From NCBI RefSeq assembly GCF_009684715.1, contig NZ_CP016604.1:1955125-2019124 (forward strand): a stretch of DNA of 64,000 bases, in the 5' to 3' direction. Positions within the stretch are counted from its first letter, which is position 1. Each line of letters starts with the position of its first letter. Origin of the DNA: Otariodibacter oris (GTDB lineage Bacteria > Pseudomonadota > Gammaproteobacteria > Enterobacterales > Pasteurellaceae). The translations under genes were made by a program, and so were the position numbers. The notes below the pieces were generated by a model that made no database searches, was not told the origin of the DNA, and saw only the letters and a program-made list of their open reading frames with translations. Positions 12,073-23,605 of this stretch are shown piece by piece.

Positions 12073-12330
12073 TTAAGCAACTACTGCTTTCTCAACGACA
12101 CGAACTAAAGTCCATGATTTAGTTTTAGAGAGTGGGCGACACTCTTTAATCTCAACTACATCACCTAATTTAGCATCGTTATTTTCATCATGTACATGTA
12201 ATTTCGTTGTACGACGGATAAACTTACCATAAATTGGATGTTTAACTGTACGTTCAATAGCAATAACGAATGATTTATCCATTTTATCGCTAATTACTTT
12301 ACCTTGTACTTTACGAATTTTATCAGTCAT
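12073..12330 (-). CDS. rpsQ: 30S ribosomal protein S17
   Basis: S17, 85 residues, an early 16S-binding OB-fold protein. [20 protein letters not shown] and [13 protein letters not shown] are typical. Last gene of the S10 operon; its start overlaps the rpmC stop by one base. Confidence 0.97.
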   Translation of the reverse strand: MTDKIRKVQGKVISDKMDKSFVIAIERTVKHPIYGKFIRRTTKLHVHDENNDAKLGDVVEIKECRPLSKTKSWTLVRVVEKAVVA

Positions 12331-12520
12331 TACTCACCCGCTTTTTCTGTTAACACAGTTTTGATTTGTGCAATACTGCGACGCACTTGTTTTAACTGAT
12401 GGGTTTGTTGAAGCTGACCGGTGGCTGCTTGCATACGCAACTTGAATTGCTCACCTAACAAGTTAACCAATTCAGCATTCAGCTCTTCAACACTTTTTGT
12501 ACGTAGTTCTTGAGCTTTCA

Positions 12521-12521
<1 letters not shown>
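12330..12521 (-). CDS. rpmC: 50S ribosomal protein L29
   Basis: L29, 63 residues, near the exit tunnel where it helps dock trigger factor and SRP. It begins [20 protein letters not shown], and [16 protein letters not shown] is the conserved helix. Overlaps both rplP and rpsQ by a single base, indicating translational coupling. Confidence 0.97.
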
Positions 12522-12931
<410 letters not shown>

Positions 12932-12943
12932 TCAGTGATCTCC

Positions 12944-13648
12944 TTATTTACGACCTTTGCGAGCAGGCTTTTTAGGCTGTGTCGCTGGTTCTTTCTCAGA
13001 TTCAATCACTGCAGCCATCCCACCAAGAATTTCACCTTTGAAGATCCATACTTTAATACCGATTACTCCGTATGTAGTATTAGCTTCAGCAGTATTATAA
13101 TCGATGTCAGCACGAAGTGTATGCAAAGGTACACGACCTTCACGATACCATTCTGAACGTGCGATTTCTGCACCACCTAAACGACCGCTAACTTCAACTT
13201 TGATACCTTTAGCACCTAAACGCATTGCATTTTGTACCGCACGTTTCATTGCACGACGGAACATAACACGTCTTTCAAGTTGAGAAGCAATGCTATCTGC
13301 AACTAATTTTGCATCTAGCTCTGGTTTTTTCACTTCTGCGATGTTGATTTGTGCTGGAACACCTGCAATTTTAGAAACTGCATTTCTTAATTTTTCAACA
13401 TCTTCGCCTTTTTTACCGATAACGATACCTGGACGAGCAGTATGAATTGTTACACGGATGCTTTTTGCTGGACGCTCAATAGTGATGCGTGACACAGAAG
13501 CATTCGCTAACTCTTTATTTAAAAATTTACGTACTTTGAAATCGCCATCTAAGTTAGATGCGAAATCTTGTGTATTCGCGAACCAAGTAGAGCTCCAAGG
13601 CTTAACAATACCAAGGCGAATACCATGTGGATGTACTTTTTGACCCAT
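12944..13648 (-). CDS. rpsC: 30S ribosomal protein S3
   Basis: S3, 234 residues, at the mRNA entry channel. The KH domain includes [17 protein letters not shown], and the C-terminal domain [20 protein letters not shown] is near-invariant. The tail is basic ([10 protein letters not shown]). Confidence 0.98.
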   Translation of the reverse strand: MGQKVHPHGIRLGIVKPWSSTWFANTQDFASNLDGDFKVRKFLNKELANASVSRITIERPAKSIRVTIHTARPGIVIGKKGEDVEKLRNAVSKIAGVPAQINIAEVKKPELDAKLVADSIASQLERRVMFRRAMKRAVQNAMRLGAKGIKVEVSGRLGGAEIARSEWYREGRVPLHTLRADIDYNTAEANTTYGVIGIKVWIFKGEILGGMAAVIESEKEPATQPKKPARKGRK

Positions 13649-13666
13649 TTGTTATTCTCCTACTGA

Positions 13667-14002
<336 letters not shown>

Positions 14003-14008
14003 TTACCT

Positions 14009-14284
14009 CTATCTCTTAGCTTTCTTATCTGCGGCATGACCGCGGTATGTACGAGTCGGTGCAAATTCACCTAATTTATGACCGATCATTTCATCAGAAA
14101 CATAAACTGGAACATGCTGACGACCATTATGGACTGCGATGGTCAATCCGATCATTGATGGAATGATCATTGAACGACGGGACCAAGTTTTAATTGGTTT
14201 TTTATCCCCGCTTTCCACCGCCTTCTCTACCTTCTTCAACAAGTGTAGGTCAAGGAATGGACCCTTCTTGAGAGAACGTGGCAT
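14009..14284 (-). CDS. rpsS: 30S ribosomal protein S19
   Basis: S19, 91 residues, in the 30S head. [20 protein letters not shown] and the C-terminal [20 protein letters not shown] are near-identical to the family. It is also the partner of RimM, encoded at 1698-2222. Confidence 0.98.
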   Translation of the reverse strand: MPRSLKKGPFLDLHLLKKVEKAVESGDKKPIKTWSRRSMIIPSMIGLTIAVHNGRQHVPVYVSDEMIGHKLGEFAPTRTYRGHAADKKAKR

Positions 14285-14310
14285 GGCTTACCTCTTAATT
14301 AATTAAAAAT

Positions 14311-15132
14311 TTATTTACCACGACGACGTACGATAAATTTATCTGTACGTTTGTTATGGCGAGTTTTCTTACCTTTGGTTTGAACGCCCCAAGGAGTAAC
14401 AGGGTGTTTACCGAAGTTACGACCTTCACCACCACCGTGAGGGTGATCGACTGGGTTCATTGCAGTACCACGAACTGTTGGACGAATACCTCTCCAACGG
14501 TTTGCACCTGCTTTACCAAGAACGCGAAGCATATGCTCTGAATTGCCTACTTCACCAATAGTAGCAGAACATTCAGCTAAAACTTTACGCATTTCACCTG
14601 AGCGAAGACGTAAAGTTACATAATTACCTTCACGAGCAATAATTTGTACGTATGCACCTGCAGAACGAGCGATTTGACCGCCTTTTCCTGGTTTTAATTC
14701 TACATTGTGAATTGTTGAACCTACAGGGATATTACGCATTGGTAATGAGTTACCTACTTTAATTGGCGCTGAAACACCCGCTTGAATTTGATCACCTACA
14801 GATAAACCTTTAGGAGCCAAAATATAACGGCGTTCACCATCTTTATAAAGTACTAATGCAATATTAGCAGAACGATTTGGATCATATTCTAAACGTTCAA
14901 CAACAGCAGGAATATTTAATTTATTACGTTTAAAATCAATTAAACGGTAATGCTGTTTATGACCACCACCGATATGACGAGTGGTAATACGACCTAAATT
15001 ATTACGACCACCACTTTTAGACTTAGAGTCTAATAATGGAGCATAAGGTTTACCCTTATGTAATTCTGCGTTAACAATTTTTACTACATGACGACGACCA
15101 GCGGAGGTCGGCTTACATTTAACGATAGCCAT
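14311..15132 (-). CDS. rplB: 50S ribosomal protein L2
   Basis: L2, 273 residues, the most conserved 50S protein and required for peptidyl-transferase assembly. [19 protein letters not shown], the [17 protein letters not shown] block and the C-terminal [15 protein letters not shown] motif containing the conserved histidine are present. Confidence 0.99.
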   Translation of the reverse strand: MAIVKCKPTSAGRRHVVKIVNAELHKGKPYAPLLDSKSKSGGRNNLGRITTRHIGGGHKQHYRLIDFKRNKLNIPAVVERLEYDPNRSANIALVLYKDGERRYILAPKGLSVGDQIQAGVSAPIKVGNSLPMRNIPVGSTIHNVELKPGKGGQIARSAGAYVQIIAREGNYVTLRLRSGEMRKVLAECSATIGEVGNSEHMLRVLGKAGANRWRGIRPTVRGTAMNPVDHPHGGGEGRNFGKHPVTPWGVQTKGKKTRHNKRTDKFIVRRRGK

Positions 15133-15151
15133 AGTTTTCTATTCCTCCGAA

Positions 15152-15457
15152 TTACTCTGTTGCACCTTCAACAAAGTCAAGTGATTGACCTTCTTGAAGA
15201 GTAACATATGCTTTTTTCCAGTCACTACGACGACCTGTTTTTGTACCACGACGTTTAGTTTTACCTTTAACAACCACAGTACGTACAGAATCAACCTTTA
15301 CTTCAAAAAGCTGTTCAACTGCTTTAGCAACTTCCGCTTTATTAGAATCTAAAGCTACTTTAAAAACAATCGTATTCGCTTTTTCAGCATTATTTGTTGC
15401 TTTCTCAGAGATATGAGGTGCTTTAAGCACTTTTAGCAAACGTTCTTGTTGAATCAT
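15152..15457 (-). CDS. rplW: 50S ribosomal protein L23
   Basis: L23, 101 residues, at the exit tunnel and the docking site for trigger factor. [21 protein letters not shown] and [20 protein letters not shown] are typical. Its start overlaps the rplD stop by 4 bases. Confidence 0.97.
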   Translation of the reverse strand: MIQQERLLKVLKAPHISEKATNNAEKANTIVFKVALDSNKAEVAKAVEQLFEVKVDSVRTVVVKGKTKRRGTKTGRRSDWKKAYVTLQEGQSLDFVEGATE

Positions 15458-16059
15458 GCTAACATCTCCTCAATTTGTTTTACTGCATCAACAGTCATAA
15501 CTACTTTATCAAAAGCAATTAAACTTACTGGATCGATAGCTTGAACATCACGAACATCTACTTTGTATAAGTTACGTGCAGCCAAGAATAGATTTTCATC
15601 TAAACTCGCAGTAATGATAAGCGCATCTGTTAATGCCATATCTTTCAATTTCTGTACCAAAACTTTAGTTTTAGGTGCTTCAATTTCAAACTTCTCAACA
15701 ACAACTAAACGATCTTGACGAACAAGTTCAGATAGAATGCTCTTGATTGCACCGCGGTACATTTTTTTATTTACTTTTTGGCTATGATCTTGTGGTTTTG
15801 CAGCAAATGTAATACCACCAGAACGCCAGATTGGTGATTTAACATCACCAGCACGAGCACGACCCGTACCTTTTTGACGCCAAGGTTTTTTACCTGAACC
15901 AGACACTTCAGCACGAGTTTTTTGAGCACGAGATCCTTGACGAGCACCTGCTGCATAAGCAACAACTACTTGATGGATAAGAGCTTCATTAAACTCACGT
16001 CCGAAGGTAGTTTCAGAAACCGCTAATGCACTTTGTGCATCTCTTACGACTAATTCCAT
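15454..16059 (-). CDS. rplD: 50S ribosomal protein L4
   Basis: L4, 201 residues, lines the exit tunnel. The central loop has [23 protein letters not shown] sequence and [19 protein letters not shown]. In E. coli L4 also represses the S10 operon at both transcription and translation through the leader; a matching leader hairpin is seen at 17073-17098. Confidence 0.97.
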   Translation of the reverse strand: MELVVRDAQSALAVSETTFGREFNEALIHQVVVAYAAGARQGSRAQKTRAEVSGSGKKPWRQKGTGRARAGDVKSPIWRSGGITFAAKPQDHSQKVNKKMYRGAIKSILSELVRQDRLVVVEKFEIEAPKTKVLVQKLKDMALTDALIITASLDENLFLAARNLYKVDVRDVQAIDPVSLIAFDKVVMTVDAVKQIEEMLA

Positions 16060-16074
16060 CTCTAACTCCTAGAC

Positions 16075-16701
16075 TTATGCTTTAACTGCTGGTTTAACAA
16101 TAACATCACTATTAGTTGCGCCAGGTACAGAACCTTTAACTAATAATAATTTACGCTCAGCATCTACACGAACAACTTCAAGTGATTGAACAGTTACACG
16201 CTCAGCACCTAAATGTCCTGCCATTTTTTTACCTTTAAACACACGACCTGGAGTTTGGTTTTGACCAATAGAACCAAGTACACGATGTGATAAAGAGTTA
16301 CCGTGAGTTGCATCTTGAGTACGGAAATTCCAGCGTTTAACACCACCAGCAAAACCTTTACCTTTTGATGTACCAGTAACATCTACTTTTTTAACATCTG
16401 TGAAGATGTCTACGTTGATTTCTTGACCTAAAGTGAATTCTTCACCTTCAGTACGAAATTCCCATAAACCGCGACCAGCTTCAACACCTGCTTTAACGAA
16501 ATGACCTGCTTCAGGCTTAGTTACACGATTCGCTTTTTTCGAACCTGTTGTAACTTGAACTGCAGTATAGCCATCGTTTTCAAGAGTTTTAACCTGAGTC
16601 ACACGGTTGGCTTCGATTTCGATTACAGTAACTGGAACTGAAACGCCATCTTCATTAAAGATGCGAGTCATTCCAACTTTACGACCGACTAAACCAATCA
16701 T
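16075..16701 (-). CDS. rplC: 50S ribosomal protein L3
   Basis: L3, 208 residues, reaches the peptidyl-transferase centre. [19 protein letters not shown] and the [20 protein letters not shown] loop through [20 protein letters not shown] are diagnostic. The glutamine of this loop is the one methylated by PrmB in relatives. Confidence 0.98.
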   Translation of the reverse strand: MIGLVGRKVGMTRIFNEDGVSVPVTVIEIEANRVTQVKTLENDGYTAVQVTTGSKKANRVTKPEAGHFVKAGVEAGRGLWEFRTEGEEFTLGQEINVDIFTDVKKVDVTGTSKGKGFAGGVKRWNFRTQDATHGNSLSHRVLGSIGQNQTPGRVFKGKKMAGHLGAERVTVQSLEVVRVDAERKLLLVKGSVPGATNSDVIVKPAVKA

Positions 16702-16717
16702 TGTAATAACCTCTTAA

Positions 16718-17044
<327 letters not shown>

Positions 17045-17060
17045 TTAATATTTAGCTAAT

Positions 17061-17206
17061 AAAAAAACCGAACCACCACTTAAAAATACCTAAGGGGGCA
17101 CAGTCATACCTTGTTATAGTCCTCTAATTGAGAACATTTTATGTATTACAAAATCTGTAATACCACCTAATAAATGATTACATTAGGAGACTATTAATTT
17201 AATAGT
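17061..17206 (-). promoter_or_regulatory. S10 operon leader RNA with L4-type attenuator hairpin
   Basis: Read on the minus strand, four inverted repeats line up before rpsJ: a 17-base near-perfect palindrome (17190-17206), CCTAAT/ATTAGG arms (17166-17187), TATTACA/TGTAATA (17144-17162), and a stem CCCCCTTA paired with TAAG-GG-GG, with two bulged T, at 17073-17098. The last is followed by a run of seven T (17061-17067). A hairpin plus U-tract in this place is where L4 attenuates the E. coli S10 operon. Functional equivalence is inferred. A possible promoter (TTGTAG, 17 bases, ATTAAT) lies near 17195-17223 but is weak. Confidence 0.55.
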
Positions 17207-17471
17207 GTTTGGATTCTACAAGAATTCGATAAGTGAATCAAGCTATATTTAATCACTATATGTAAACATAAAAATTCTCAGCTACGTCATCACCCGCCAA
17301 ATTTCTGGTTAAAATTTAACCCAAAAGGGATTTTTTTTACAATTTTTCGATATATCTCACAAAAAAACTAATCATTATTGATTGCAAATGTAATTTCATA
17401 AAGTAATTATCATTATCGAGGATATTTTCTCACCTAATTAACTTATTTATCCATAACCTATGAGGATTCTA
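17207..17471. other. Intergenic region between rpsJ and sxy
   Basis: Divergent regulatory region of 442 bases in total, whose rpsJ-proximal half is the S10 leader. The rest contains no convincing gene. Visible elements are a 15-base palindrome GGTTAAAATTTAACC (17308-17322), a small CCC-AAAA-GGG hairpin followed by eight T (terminator-like on the plus strand), a CRP-like site at 17346-17361, and an AT-rich stretch leading to the sxy ribosome site. Confidence 0.5.
17343..17364 (+). promoter_or_regulatory. Candidate CRP/CRP-S site upstream of sxy
   Basis: TTCGA-TATATC-TCACA (17346-17361) flanked by T and A runs. One half site matches ordinary CRP (TCACA); the other has the CGA core seen in the Sxy-dependent CRP-S type. 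It lies about 110 bases before the sxy start, which would fit the long sxy leader known in H. influenzae. Recognised by eye only. Confidence 0.4.
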
Positions 17472-18113
17472 ATGACTTACATAGAAATGCAAACACAAGA
17501 AATTCGTAACTTACTTCTACCCATACTTGGTCAAACTACCGCAAAAACTTATTTTTCCTATTATGGAATATTCAAAGATTGCATCATGATAGGACTCTAT
17601 AAAGAAGGATTATTCTATCTAAAAATTTCGGAAAAATTCTTTTCAGATTTAAATCAATACCAGGAGATTACCAGTTTATCAGATCCTAATATTAAACAAT
17701 CAAGTAAATATTATTTTATGCCTAACATTATTCTAAATAATATAGAAAAACATAGTGATTGGTTCACTGATAGTTTTGCTGATATAAAACAAGCGAAAGA
17801 TACATCTTATTTACAAAAAAGGAATAGAATCAGTTCATTGCCTAATATGAATTTAAATTTAGCAAGAACACTCAAAAAAGTGAACGTAATAACGAAAGAG
17901 GATTTAATTGACAAAGGGGAAGTTTGTATCTTTGTCGATCTGATCAAACTTGGTATAGACGTAGATCATATTATCTTGTTCAAACTATATGGAGCAATAA
18001 ACAACCAATTTATTTATACCATGTCCACTAATATAAAGCTGCATCTACTGAAAGATGCAAATCAAGCCCTAAATCATGCGGGACTGAGAAAAAGGTTTAA
18101 CATAAATTTATGA
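17472..18113 (+). CDS. sxy: Competence regulator Sxy/TfoX
   Basis: Sxy (TfoX) acts with CRP to switch on natural competence genes that have CRP-S promoters. The protein is 213 residues from the ATG at 17472, which has GAGG six bases upstream; an ATG four codons earlier overlaps that ribosome site and is unlikely. The N-terminal TfoX domain includes FSYYGIFKDCIMIGLYKEGLF-like sequence, and the C-terminal domain carries LPNMNLNLARTLKKVNVITK. Sequence is diverged from E. coli but pattern and length fit the family. It is monocistronic and divergent from the S10 operon. Regulation by a CRP-like site and a roughly 100-base leader is plausible. comEA, a typical target, lies at 57 kb. Confidence 0.88.
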   Translation: MTYIEMQTQEIRNLLLPILGQTTAKTYFSYYGIFKDCIMIGLYKEGLFYLKISEKFFSDLNQYQEITSLSDPNIKQSSKYYFMPNIILNNIEKHSDWFTDSFADIKQAKDTSYLQKRNRISSLPNMNLNLARTLKKVNVITKEDLIDKGEVCIFVDLIKLGIDVDHIILFKLYGAINNQFIYTMSTNIKLHLLKDANQALNHAGLRKRFNINL

Positions 18114-18127
18114 TCCACATCACAAAA
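18106..18127 (+). promoter_or_regulatory. Candidate CRP site upstream of fumC
   Basis: TATGA-TCCACA-TCACA (18109-18124) within an AT-rich 22-base frame matches the CRP consensus at nine of ten half-site bases. It overlaps the last codons of sxy and lies about 105 bases before the fumC start. Control of a citric-acid-cycle gene by CRP is consistent with known biology. Confidence 0.5.
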
Positions 18128-18229
18128 TTTATAAAAAACAGAAGGGAATCTTTTGTATATCATTTCTTTATTATTTTGTGAGTGCTAACATTCCCTTGAT
18201 TATTATTTATTAAATCTTAGGAGAAAATC

Positions 18230-19624
18230 ATGGAATTTCGTATCGAAAAAGACACGATGGGCGAAGTTAAAGTACCAGCCAATCGCTATTGGGCAGCCCA
18301 AACTGAACGCTCTCGTAATAATTTTAAAATTGGACCTGAAGGTTCGATGCCTAAAGAAATTATTGAGGCATTTGGTTATCTGAAAAAAGCGGCGGCTTAT
18401 GCAAACCATGATTTAGGCGTGCTTCCTGTAGACAAACGCGATCTGATTGCAACCGCTTGTGATGAAATCCTCGCAAATAAGTTAGAGGGAGAATTTCCAC
18501 TCGTTATTTGGCAAACTGGTTCAGGTACACAATCTAACATGAATGTAAATGAAGTCGTTGCTAATCGTGCTCACGTTTTAAATGGCGGAAAATTAGGTGA
18601 AAAATCAATTATTCACCCTAATGATGATGTAAATAAATCTCAATCATCTAATGATACTTATCCAACCGCAATGCATATTGCTGCATACAAAAAAGTAGTG
18701 GAACATACACTTCCAGCAGTAAAACGTTTACAAAAAACATTAGCTGATAAATCAGAAGCATTTAAAGATGTTGTAAAAATCGGACGTACTCACTTAATGG
18801 ATGCCACTCCATTAACTCTAGGACAAGAATTTTCAGCTTATGCAGCTCAGCTTTCTTTCGGCATTAAAGCCCTAGAACATACCCTACCTCATTTATCTGA
18901 ATTAGCGCTAGGCGGTACTGCTGTTGGTACAGGATTAAATACACCACAAGGTTATGATGTAAAAGTTGCAGAATATATTGCTAAATTTACAGGTTTACCA
19001 TTTGTAACTGCACAAAATAAATTTGAAGCTTTAGCTACTCATGATGCAATCGTAGAAACTCACGGAGCATTAAAACAATTAGCTGTTTCACTGTATAAAA
19101 TTGCGAATGACGTTCGTTTATTAGCCTCTGGTCCTCGCTCTGGAATCGGTGAAATCTTAATTCCTGAAAATGAACCAGGTTCATCTATCATGCCAGGTAA
19201 AGTAAACCCAACACAATGTGAAGCAATGACAATGGTATGTGCACAAGTATTAGGTAATGATACAACTATCTCATTTGCGGGTACACAAGGACATTTCCAA
19301 TTAAATGTATATAAACCTGTTATGGCATTTAATTTCCTACAATCAGCCCAATTGTTAGGCGATGCTTGTATTTCATTTGAAGAACACTGTGCATCAGGTA
19401 TTGAACCAAACCATCCAAGAATCAAACAACAATTGGAACAATCTTTAATGTTAGTTACCGCGTTAAATACCCATATTGGTTATGAGAATGCGGCTAAGAT
19501 AGCAAAAACTGCACATAAAAATGGTACAACATTAAAAGAAGAAGCTATTAATTTAGGCTTATTGACGGAAGAACAGTTTGATGAATGGGTCAGACCAGAA
19601 GATATGGTTGGTAGTCTAAAATAA
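18230..19624 (+). CDS. fumC: Fumarate hydratase class II
   Basis: Iron-independent fumarase, interconverting fumarate and malate in the cytosol. The protein is 464 residues, the usual class II length. Motifs of the aspartase/fumarase superfamily are present: [14 protein letters not shown], the [16 protein letters not shown] active-site block and the signature [15 protein letters not shown] that holds the catalytic serine loop. The start has TTAGGAG upstream. The 5' leader shows an 8-bp inverted repeat (AAGGGAAT ... ATTCCCTT). It is followed by a very strong terminator. Confidence 0.98.
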   Translation: MEFRIEKDTMGEVKVPANRYWAAQTERSRNNFKIGPEGSMPKEIIEAFGYLKKAAAYANHDLGVLPVDKRDLIATACDEILANKLEGEFPLVIWQTGSGTQSNMNVNEVVANRAHVLNGGKLGEKSIIHPNDDVNKSQSSNDTYPTAMHIAAYKKVVEHTLPAVKRLQKTLADKSEAFKDVVKIGRTHLMDATPLTLGQEFSAYAAQLSFGIKALEHTLPHLSELALGGTAVGTGLNTPQGYDVKVAEYIAKFTGLPFVTAQNKFEALATHDAIVETHGALKQLAVSLYKIANDVRLLASGPRSGIGEILIPENEPGSSIMPGKVNPTQCEAMTMVCAQVLGNDTTISFAGTQGHFQLNVYKPVMAFNFLQSAQLLGDACISFEEHCASGIEPNHPRIKQQLEQSLMLVTALNTHIGYENAAKIAKTAHKNGTTLKEEAINLGLLTEEQFDEWVRPEDMVGSLK

Positions 19625-19647
19625 AATTAATTACCAAATCTAACTAC

Positions 19648-19690
19648 AGTGAGGGGATTTTATCTAATTTATAGATAAAATCCCCTCACT
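19648..19690. terminator. Long perfect hairpin between fumC and sfsA
   Basis: A 19-bp perfect stem beginning agtgaggggattttatcta with a 5-base loop lies between the convergent fumC and sfsA genes. AT-rich flanks on both sides suggest it terminates transcription from both directions. It is the most stable hairpin noticed in the window. Confidence 0.8.
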
Positions 19691-19739
19691 AAATATCAAT
19701 AAAAAATCCTATAATTACACAAATATACACTATACTTTT

Positions 19740-20447
19740 TTACAATGAGTGTCTCAATTGCAGCCCTGTAGGTATATTGCCGCTAAATTCAAATTCTGCT
19801 TTATAAATTAGTACCCTAACTCCTTGCTGAATTGCCTGTTCTAATAATTCCGCATACTTTTTATCTATATGTTCAGCTACTTTAAAACTTGTAATACCTG
19901 AATGTAGAACCGCGAAGAAAATGACGGCTTGTTTGTTTTGGCTTGGTAATAATGCAAGTTCTCTTAAATGCTTTTGACCTCTCTCTGTTTTGGCATCAGG
20001 AAACAGCCCCTCCCCATTATCCGTCAATAATGTGGTCGATTTTACCTCCACAAAACAATCATTCATCCCCGATTGTTTCAATAAAAAATCAATACGGCTG
20101 TTCTCTTCCCCATACTTCTGTTCAGGTAAAATCTGCGTATATTCTGCTAACTCACTGATCCATCTATTTTCTAATGCCTCTGCTACCAATTGATTCGCTC
20201 TTTGAGTATTAACACAAATAAAATCTCCGTGGATTGTTTGAGTTAATTCCCAAGTATTCGGGTATTTTCTCTTCGGGTTATCAGAAGTCGAAAACCACAC
20301 CGTATCTCCTTCATTGGCACAACCTGTCATCGCACCTGTATTGGGGCAATGAATCGTAACTGTTTCACCTGTGGGTAAAAGTATGTCTGCTAAAAAACGT
20401 TTATAACGACGAAGTAATGTTCCCTGTGATAAGGTTGGAAGTTGCAT
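19740..20447 (-). CDS. sfsA: Sugar fermentation stimulation protein SfsA homologue
   Basis: SfsA family, 235 residues (E. coli 234). Recognisable stretches are [38 protein letters not shown], the [10 protein letters not shown] nuclease-like core and [17 protein letters not shown]. The family has a nuclease-type PD-(D/E)XK-like fold and DNA-binding has been reported; its true role is unsettled. Monocistronic, convergent to fumC. Confidence 0.93.
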   Translation of the reverse strand: MQLPTLSQGTLLRRYKRFLADILLPTGETVTIHCPNTGAMTGCANEGDTVWFSTSDNPKRKYPNTWELTQTIHGDFICVNTQRANQLVAEALENRWISELAEYTQILPEQKYGEENSRIDFLLKQSGMNDCFVEVKSTTLLTDNGEGLFPDAKTERGQKHLRELALLPSQNKQAVIFFAVLHSGITSFKVAEHIDKKYAELLEQAIQQGVRVLIYKAEFEFSGNIPTGLQLRHSL

Positions 20448-20477
20448 GATTCATAATCTTTATTGAAATAATAAAAA

Positions 20478-20505
20478 GCCACACTAATGGATGCATTAAT
20501 GTGGC
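20478..20505 (-). terminator. Terminator after the Pmp3-like gene
   Basis: A stem of twelve positions with one mismatch (gccacactaatg / cattaatgtggc) is followed on the minus strand by TTTTTATT (20470-20477), 22 bases beyond the stop. Confidence 0.8.
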
Positions 20506-20526
20506 ACAAAGTGAATTCAAAAATAA

Positions 20527-20715
20527 TTATTTACCAAAACTATTTTTGATTTTTTGATCGGTATTATATTGAGACAAAGCGTAAACAGCCCAAATGGTTG
20601 CAGGAATCCAACCTAATAAGGTAATTTGTAAAATCAAACAGATAATTCCTGAGATTGGACGCCCAATGGTAAAAAAGGTTAACCATGGTAATAAAAAAGC
20701 GATTAATAAACGCAT
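20527..20715 (-). CDS. Pmp3/YqaE-family small membrane protein
   Basis: A 62-residue peptide with two hydrophobic helices (about 2-25 and 28-48) separated by GRPISG. The segments LPWLTFFTIGR and LLGWIPATIWAVYAL match the UPF0057/Pmp3 proteolipid family, linked in other organisms to membrane potential and stress. It is monocistronic with its own terminator. The physiological role here is unknown. Confidence 0.88.
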   Translation of the reverse strand: MRLLIAFLLPWLTFFTIGRPISGIICLILQITLLGWIPATIWAVYALSQYNTDQKIKNSFGK

Positions 20716-20891
20716 AATACTCCTTTCTAACTAATTAAAATCATTAGCTGTACAAAACAGCACTAAATTTTTACTATTTTTCCACATTTTTGTCAAAAGA
20801 TAAAATAAAATCAAATTATGACAGATCGCCAAGATGTATTACAATCATATCGAATACACAAATCACCATAAGGCCAAGGCTAATAGAAGTT

Positions 20892-21998
20892 ATGAAAAAA
20901 CAGCCTATTTATCCATTAGCACAAGCAAAAGTATCGGATACTTTTGCTTCATCCGTGTTAAATTGGTATCAACAATACGGACGAAAACACCTTCCTTGGC
21001 AGCAAAATAAAACGCTTTATGGTGTTTGGCTTTCTGAAGTCATGCTACAACAAACTCAAGTAGCAACGGTGATTCCTTATTTTGAGCGTTTTATCACACG
21101 TTTTCCTACTATTACTGATCTCGCCAATGCATCTATTGATGAAGTTTTACATTTATGGACTGGACTTGGTTACTACGCTCGAGCAAGAAATTTGCATAAA
21201 GCTGCACAAATTGTGCGTGATAAACATAACGGTGAATTTCCCACACTATTTGAAGATGTTTTAACCTTATCCGGTATAGGCAGAAGTACAGCGGGAGCAA
21301 TTTTATCCTCTGTTTTGAATGCTCCCCATCCTATTCTTGATGGAAATGTTAAGCGTGTACTCTCTCGCTATTTTGCTATTGAAGGATGGCCAGGTGAGAA
21401 AAAAATTGAAAATAAATTATGGGAACTGACCGCTTGTATCACTCCTACCACACAAGTTGCTGATTTTAACCAAGCCATGATGGATTTAGGCGCAATGATT
21501 TGCGTGAGATCTAAGCCAAAATGTACATTATGTCCCTTAGAAAAAGGGTGCCAAGCGAATGCAGAAAATGCTTGGCAAAAATACCCAACCAAAAAGCCGA
21601 AAAAAGCGTTACCCATCCGCCAAAGTTACTTTTTGATTTTACAATCGGGTACAAAAATTCTATTAGAAAAGCGTGAAGATAAAGGAATTTGGGGAGGTTT
21701 ATTTGCTTTTCCTCAATTTACATCCCTTGAGGAACTCAAGCGGTCAGATTTAGTCAAAAATATGAAAATTTCTCAACATCTCATTGCATTTAGGCATACA
21801 TTTAGTCATTTTCACTTAGATATTTATCCCATCTTGTTCCAAACAGAAGTGAACGAGTGCCAAGAAAATAAGGGTAATTACATGGCTTCTGTATCATCTA
21901 ATGGAGAATATTGGTATGATTTGCAGCAACCTAGTGAAATTGGCTTAGCAACACCAGTTAAACGAATTTTAGACGAATTAGTGTATAACCAACAATAA
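20892..21998 (+). CDS. mutY: A/G-specific adenine DNA glycosylase MutY
   Basis: MutY removes adenine mispaired with 8-oxoguanine. The start chosen is ATG 20892 ([14 protein letters not shown]); an upstream TTG-initiated extension of 34 codons has no family counterpart. Length is 368 residues. Visible are the catalytic-glutamate region [12 protein letters not shown], the helix-hairpin-helix [12 protein letters not shown], the catalytic Asp in [12 protein letters not shown], the iron-sulfur cluster cysteines [17 protein letters not shown] (C-x6-C-x2-C-x5-C) and a C-terminal MutT-like 8-oxoG recognition domain from about residue 235. The order mutY-yggX-mltC is conserved in gammaproteobacteria. 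Confidence 0.97.
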   Translation: MKKQPIYPLAQAKVSDTFASSVLNWYQQYGRKHLPWQQNKTLYGVWLSEVMLQQTQVATVIPYFERFITRFPTITDLANASIDEVLHLWTGLGYYARARNLHKAAQIVRDKHNGEFPTLFEDVLTLSGIGRSTAGAILSSVLNAPHPILDGNVKRVLSRYFAIEGWPGEKKIENKLWELTACITPTTQVADFNQAMMDLGAMICVRSKPKCTLCPLEKGCQANAENAWQKYPTKKPKKALPIRQSYFLILQSGTKILLEKREDKGIWGGLFAFPQFTSLEELKRSDLVKNMKISQHLIAFRHTFSHFHLDIYPILFQTEVNECQENKGNYMASVSSNGEYWYDLQQPSEIGLATPVKRILDELVYNQQ

Positions 21999-22011
21999 AA
22001 AAGGAAACAAA

Positions 22012-22290
22012 ATGCCTCGTACAGTTTTTTGCGAATATTTTAAAAAAGAGTTAGATGGTTTAGATTTTCAACTCTACCCTGGCGAGTTGGGCAAACGTAT
22101 TTTTGACACTATAAGTAAACAAGCTTGGTCTGAATGGATCAAAAAGCAAACAATGTTAGTGAATGAAAAAAAATTAAATATGATGAATCCAGAACATCGC
22201 CAAATTCTAGAACAAGAAATGATTAACTTCTTATTTGAAGGTAAGGATGTTCATATAGAAGGTTATGTACCTGTATCCAAAACAAAATGA
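22012..22290 (+). CDS. yggX: YggX, probable Fe(II)-trafficking/oxidative protection protein
   Basis: A 92-residue protein beginning [20 protein letters not shown], with the conserved Cys7 and the [19 protein letters not shown] core. The family protects iron-sulfur proteins, including MutY, from oxidation. It lies 13 bases after mutY and 10 bases before mltC, so the three are likely co-transcribed. Confidence 0.95.
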   Translation: MPRTVFCEYFKKELDGLDFQLYPGELGKRIFDTISKQAWSEWIKKQTMLVNEKKLNMMNPEHRQILEQEMINFLFEGKDVHIEGYVPVSKTK

Positions 22291-22300
22291 AGGTTTTAAC

Positions 22301-23404
22301 ATGAAAAAGGTAACTAAATTTCTTCCTCTTGCCGTACTTATCTCATTCCTTGCCGCATGTAGCAGCACGCCACCGAAACCCACTAAAAAAAGCAGTGGGG
22401 GAAGAGCTTACCCAGAATACGGTAAAGATACAAATGGACTAGATATTCTGACTGGACAATTTTCCCATAATATAGACCAAATATGGGGTGTAAATGAATT
22501 ATTAGTTGCAACACGTAAAGATTACGTAAAATATACTGATAAATACTACACACGTAGCCATATTAGCTTTGAAGATGGTCAAATATTAATTGAAACACTC
22601 GGCGATCAAAATCACCTAAGAAATTCTATTATACATACATTATTAATGGGATCTGACCCCTCTGGTATTGACCTTTTCGCCTCTGGCGATACGCCGATCA
22701 GTAGCCAACCATTTTTAGAAGGACAAGTTGTCGATCAGTTTGGAAGAACAGTAACGAACATTTCTGTAGCCAATGACTTTGCAACCTACCTTATCCAGAA
22801 CAAAATGAAAACTAGACGTTTGCAAAATGGTTATACTGTGACTTATGTTAATATTACAATGACAGAAAATCATGTTGCTGTTCGTGCAAGACGTTATTTA
22901 CCGATTGCTAGACGAGCTTCTAAGACCTATGGCATTGATATGAGCTTGATCCTTGGCATTATGGAAGTGGAGTCAGCATTTAACCCTTATGCGGTGAGTT
23001 ATGCCAATGCAATCGGATTAATGCAAATTGTGCCAAGAAGCGCAGGGCGAGATATTTTTGTGCGTAAAGGATTCAGTGGACAGCCTGATAAAGCTTATCT
23101 ATATAATCCATCACAAAATGTCGATGCTGGTACGCATTACTTAGCGATTTTAAGAGATGAATACTTAAGTGATATCACTAATCCTACTTCTAAACGCTAT
23201 GCAATGATTTCTGCGTATAACAGTGGTGCAGGTGCAGTGTTACGTGTTTTCGATAGTGATAAATGGGCAGCAATGAATAGAATTAGTAATTTAAGCCCAG
23301 ATGCGGTGTATCGTATTTTAACTACAGCACACCCTTCTGCCCAAGCTAGAAATTACTTAGTCAAAGTAAATGCAGCTCAACAAAAATACTTACATGTACG
23401 ATGA
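22301..23404 (+). CDS. mltC: Membrane-bound lytic murein transglycosylase C
   Basis: Outer-membrane lipoprotein that cleaves peptidoglycan glycan strands. The start at 22301 gives a signal peptide with lipobox LAAC (Cys about 20) and is preceded by AAGG; a 12-codon extension into yggX is rejected. Length is 367 residues. The N-terminal DUF3393-type domain is followed by the SLT domain: [13 protein letters not shown] with the catalytic Glu, [13 protein letters not shown] and [13 protein letters not shown]. Third gene after mutY-yggX. Confidence 0.96.
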   Translation: MKKVTKFLPLAVLISFLAACSSTPPKPTKKSSGGRAYPEYGKDTNGLDILTGQFSHNIDQIWGVNELLVATRKDYVKYTDKYYTRSHISFEDGQILIETLGDQNHLRNSIIHTLLMGSDPSGIDLFASGDTPISSQPFLEGQVVDQFGRTVTNISVANDFATYLIQNKMKTRRLQNGYTVTYVNITMTENHVAVRARRYLPIARRASKTYGIDMSLILGIMEVESAFNPYAVSYANAIGLMQIVPRSAGRDIFVRKGFSGQPDKAYLYNPSQNVDAGTHYLAILRDEYLSDITNPTSKRYAMISAYNSGAGAVLRVFDSDKWAAMNRISNLSPDAVYRILTTAHPSAQARNYLVKVNAAQQKYLHVR

Positions 23405-23529
23405 ATAGCTGTTTTTAATACAACTTGAATAAAAATCGGGCTATTGAGCATATTTCTTTTATTTTTTCTAAAAAAGTATTTGACGAGGTTAAGGAAAATT
23501 AGCATAATGCACCCCGCAAACGACGAGTC

Positions 23530-23605
23530 GCCTCGATAGCTCAGTCGGTAGAGCAGGGGATTGAAAATCCCCGTGTCGGTGGTTCGATTCCGCCTCGAGG
23601 CACCA
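23530..23605 (+). tRNA. tRNA-Phe (GAA)
   Basis: A 76-base cloverleaf: acceptor GCCTCGA/TCGAGGC, D arm with AGCTCAGTCGGTAGAGC, anticodon loop TTGAAAA (anticodon GAA), T arm GGTTCGATTCC and encoded ACCA end. Nearly identical in the body to E. coli tRNA-Phe. Confidence 0.97.

Noticed and set aside
20790..20891. N-terminal extension of MutY from a TTG codon
   Set aside because: The extra 34 residues are not part of the family, no ribosome site is present, and the internal ATG matches known N-termini.
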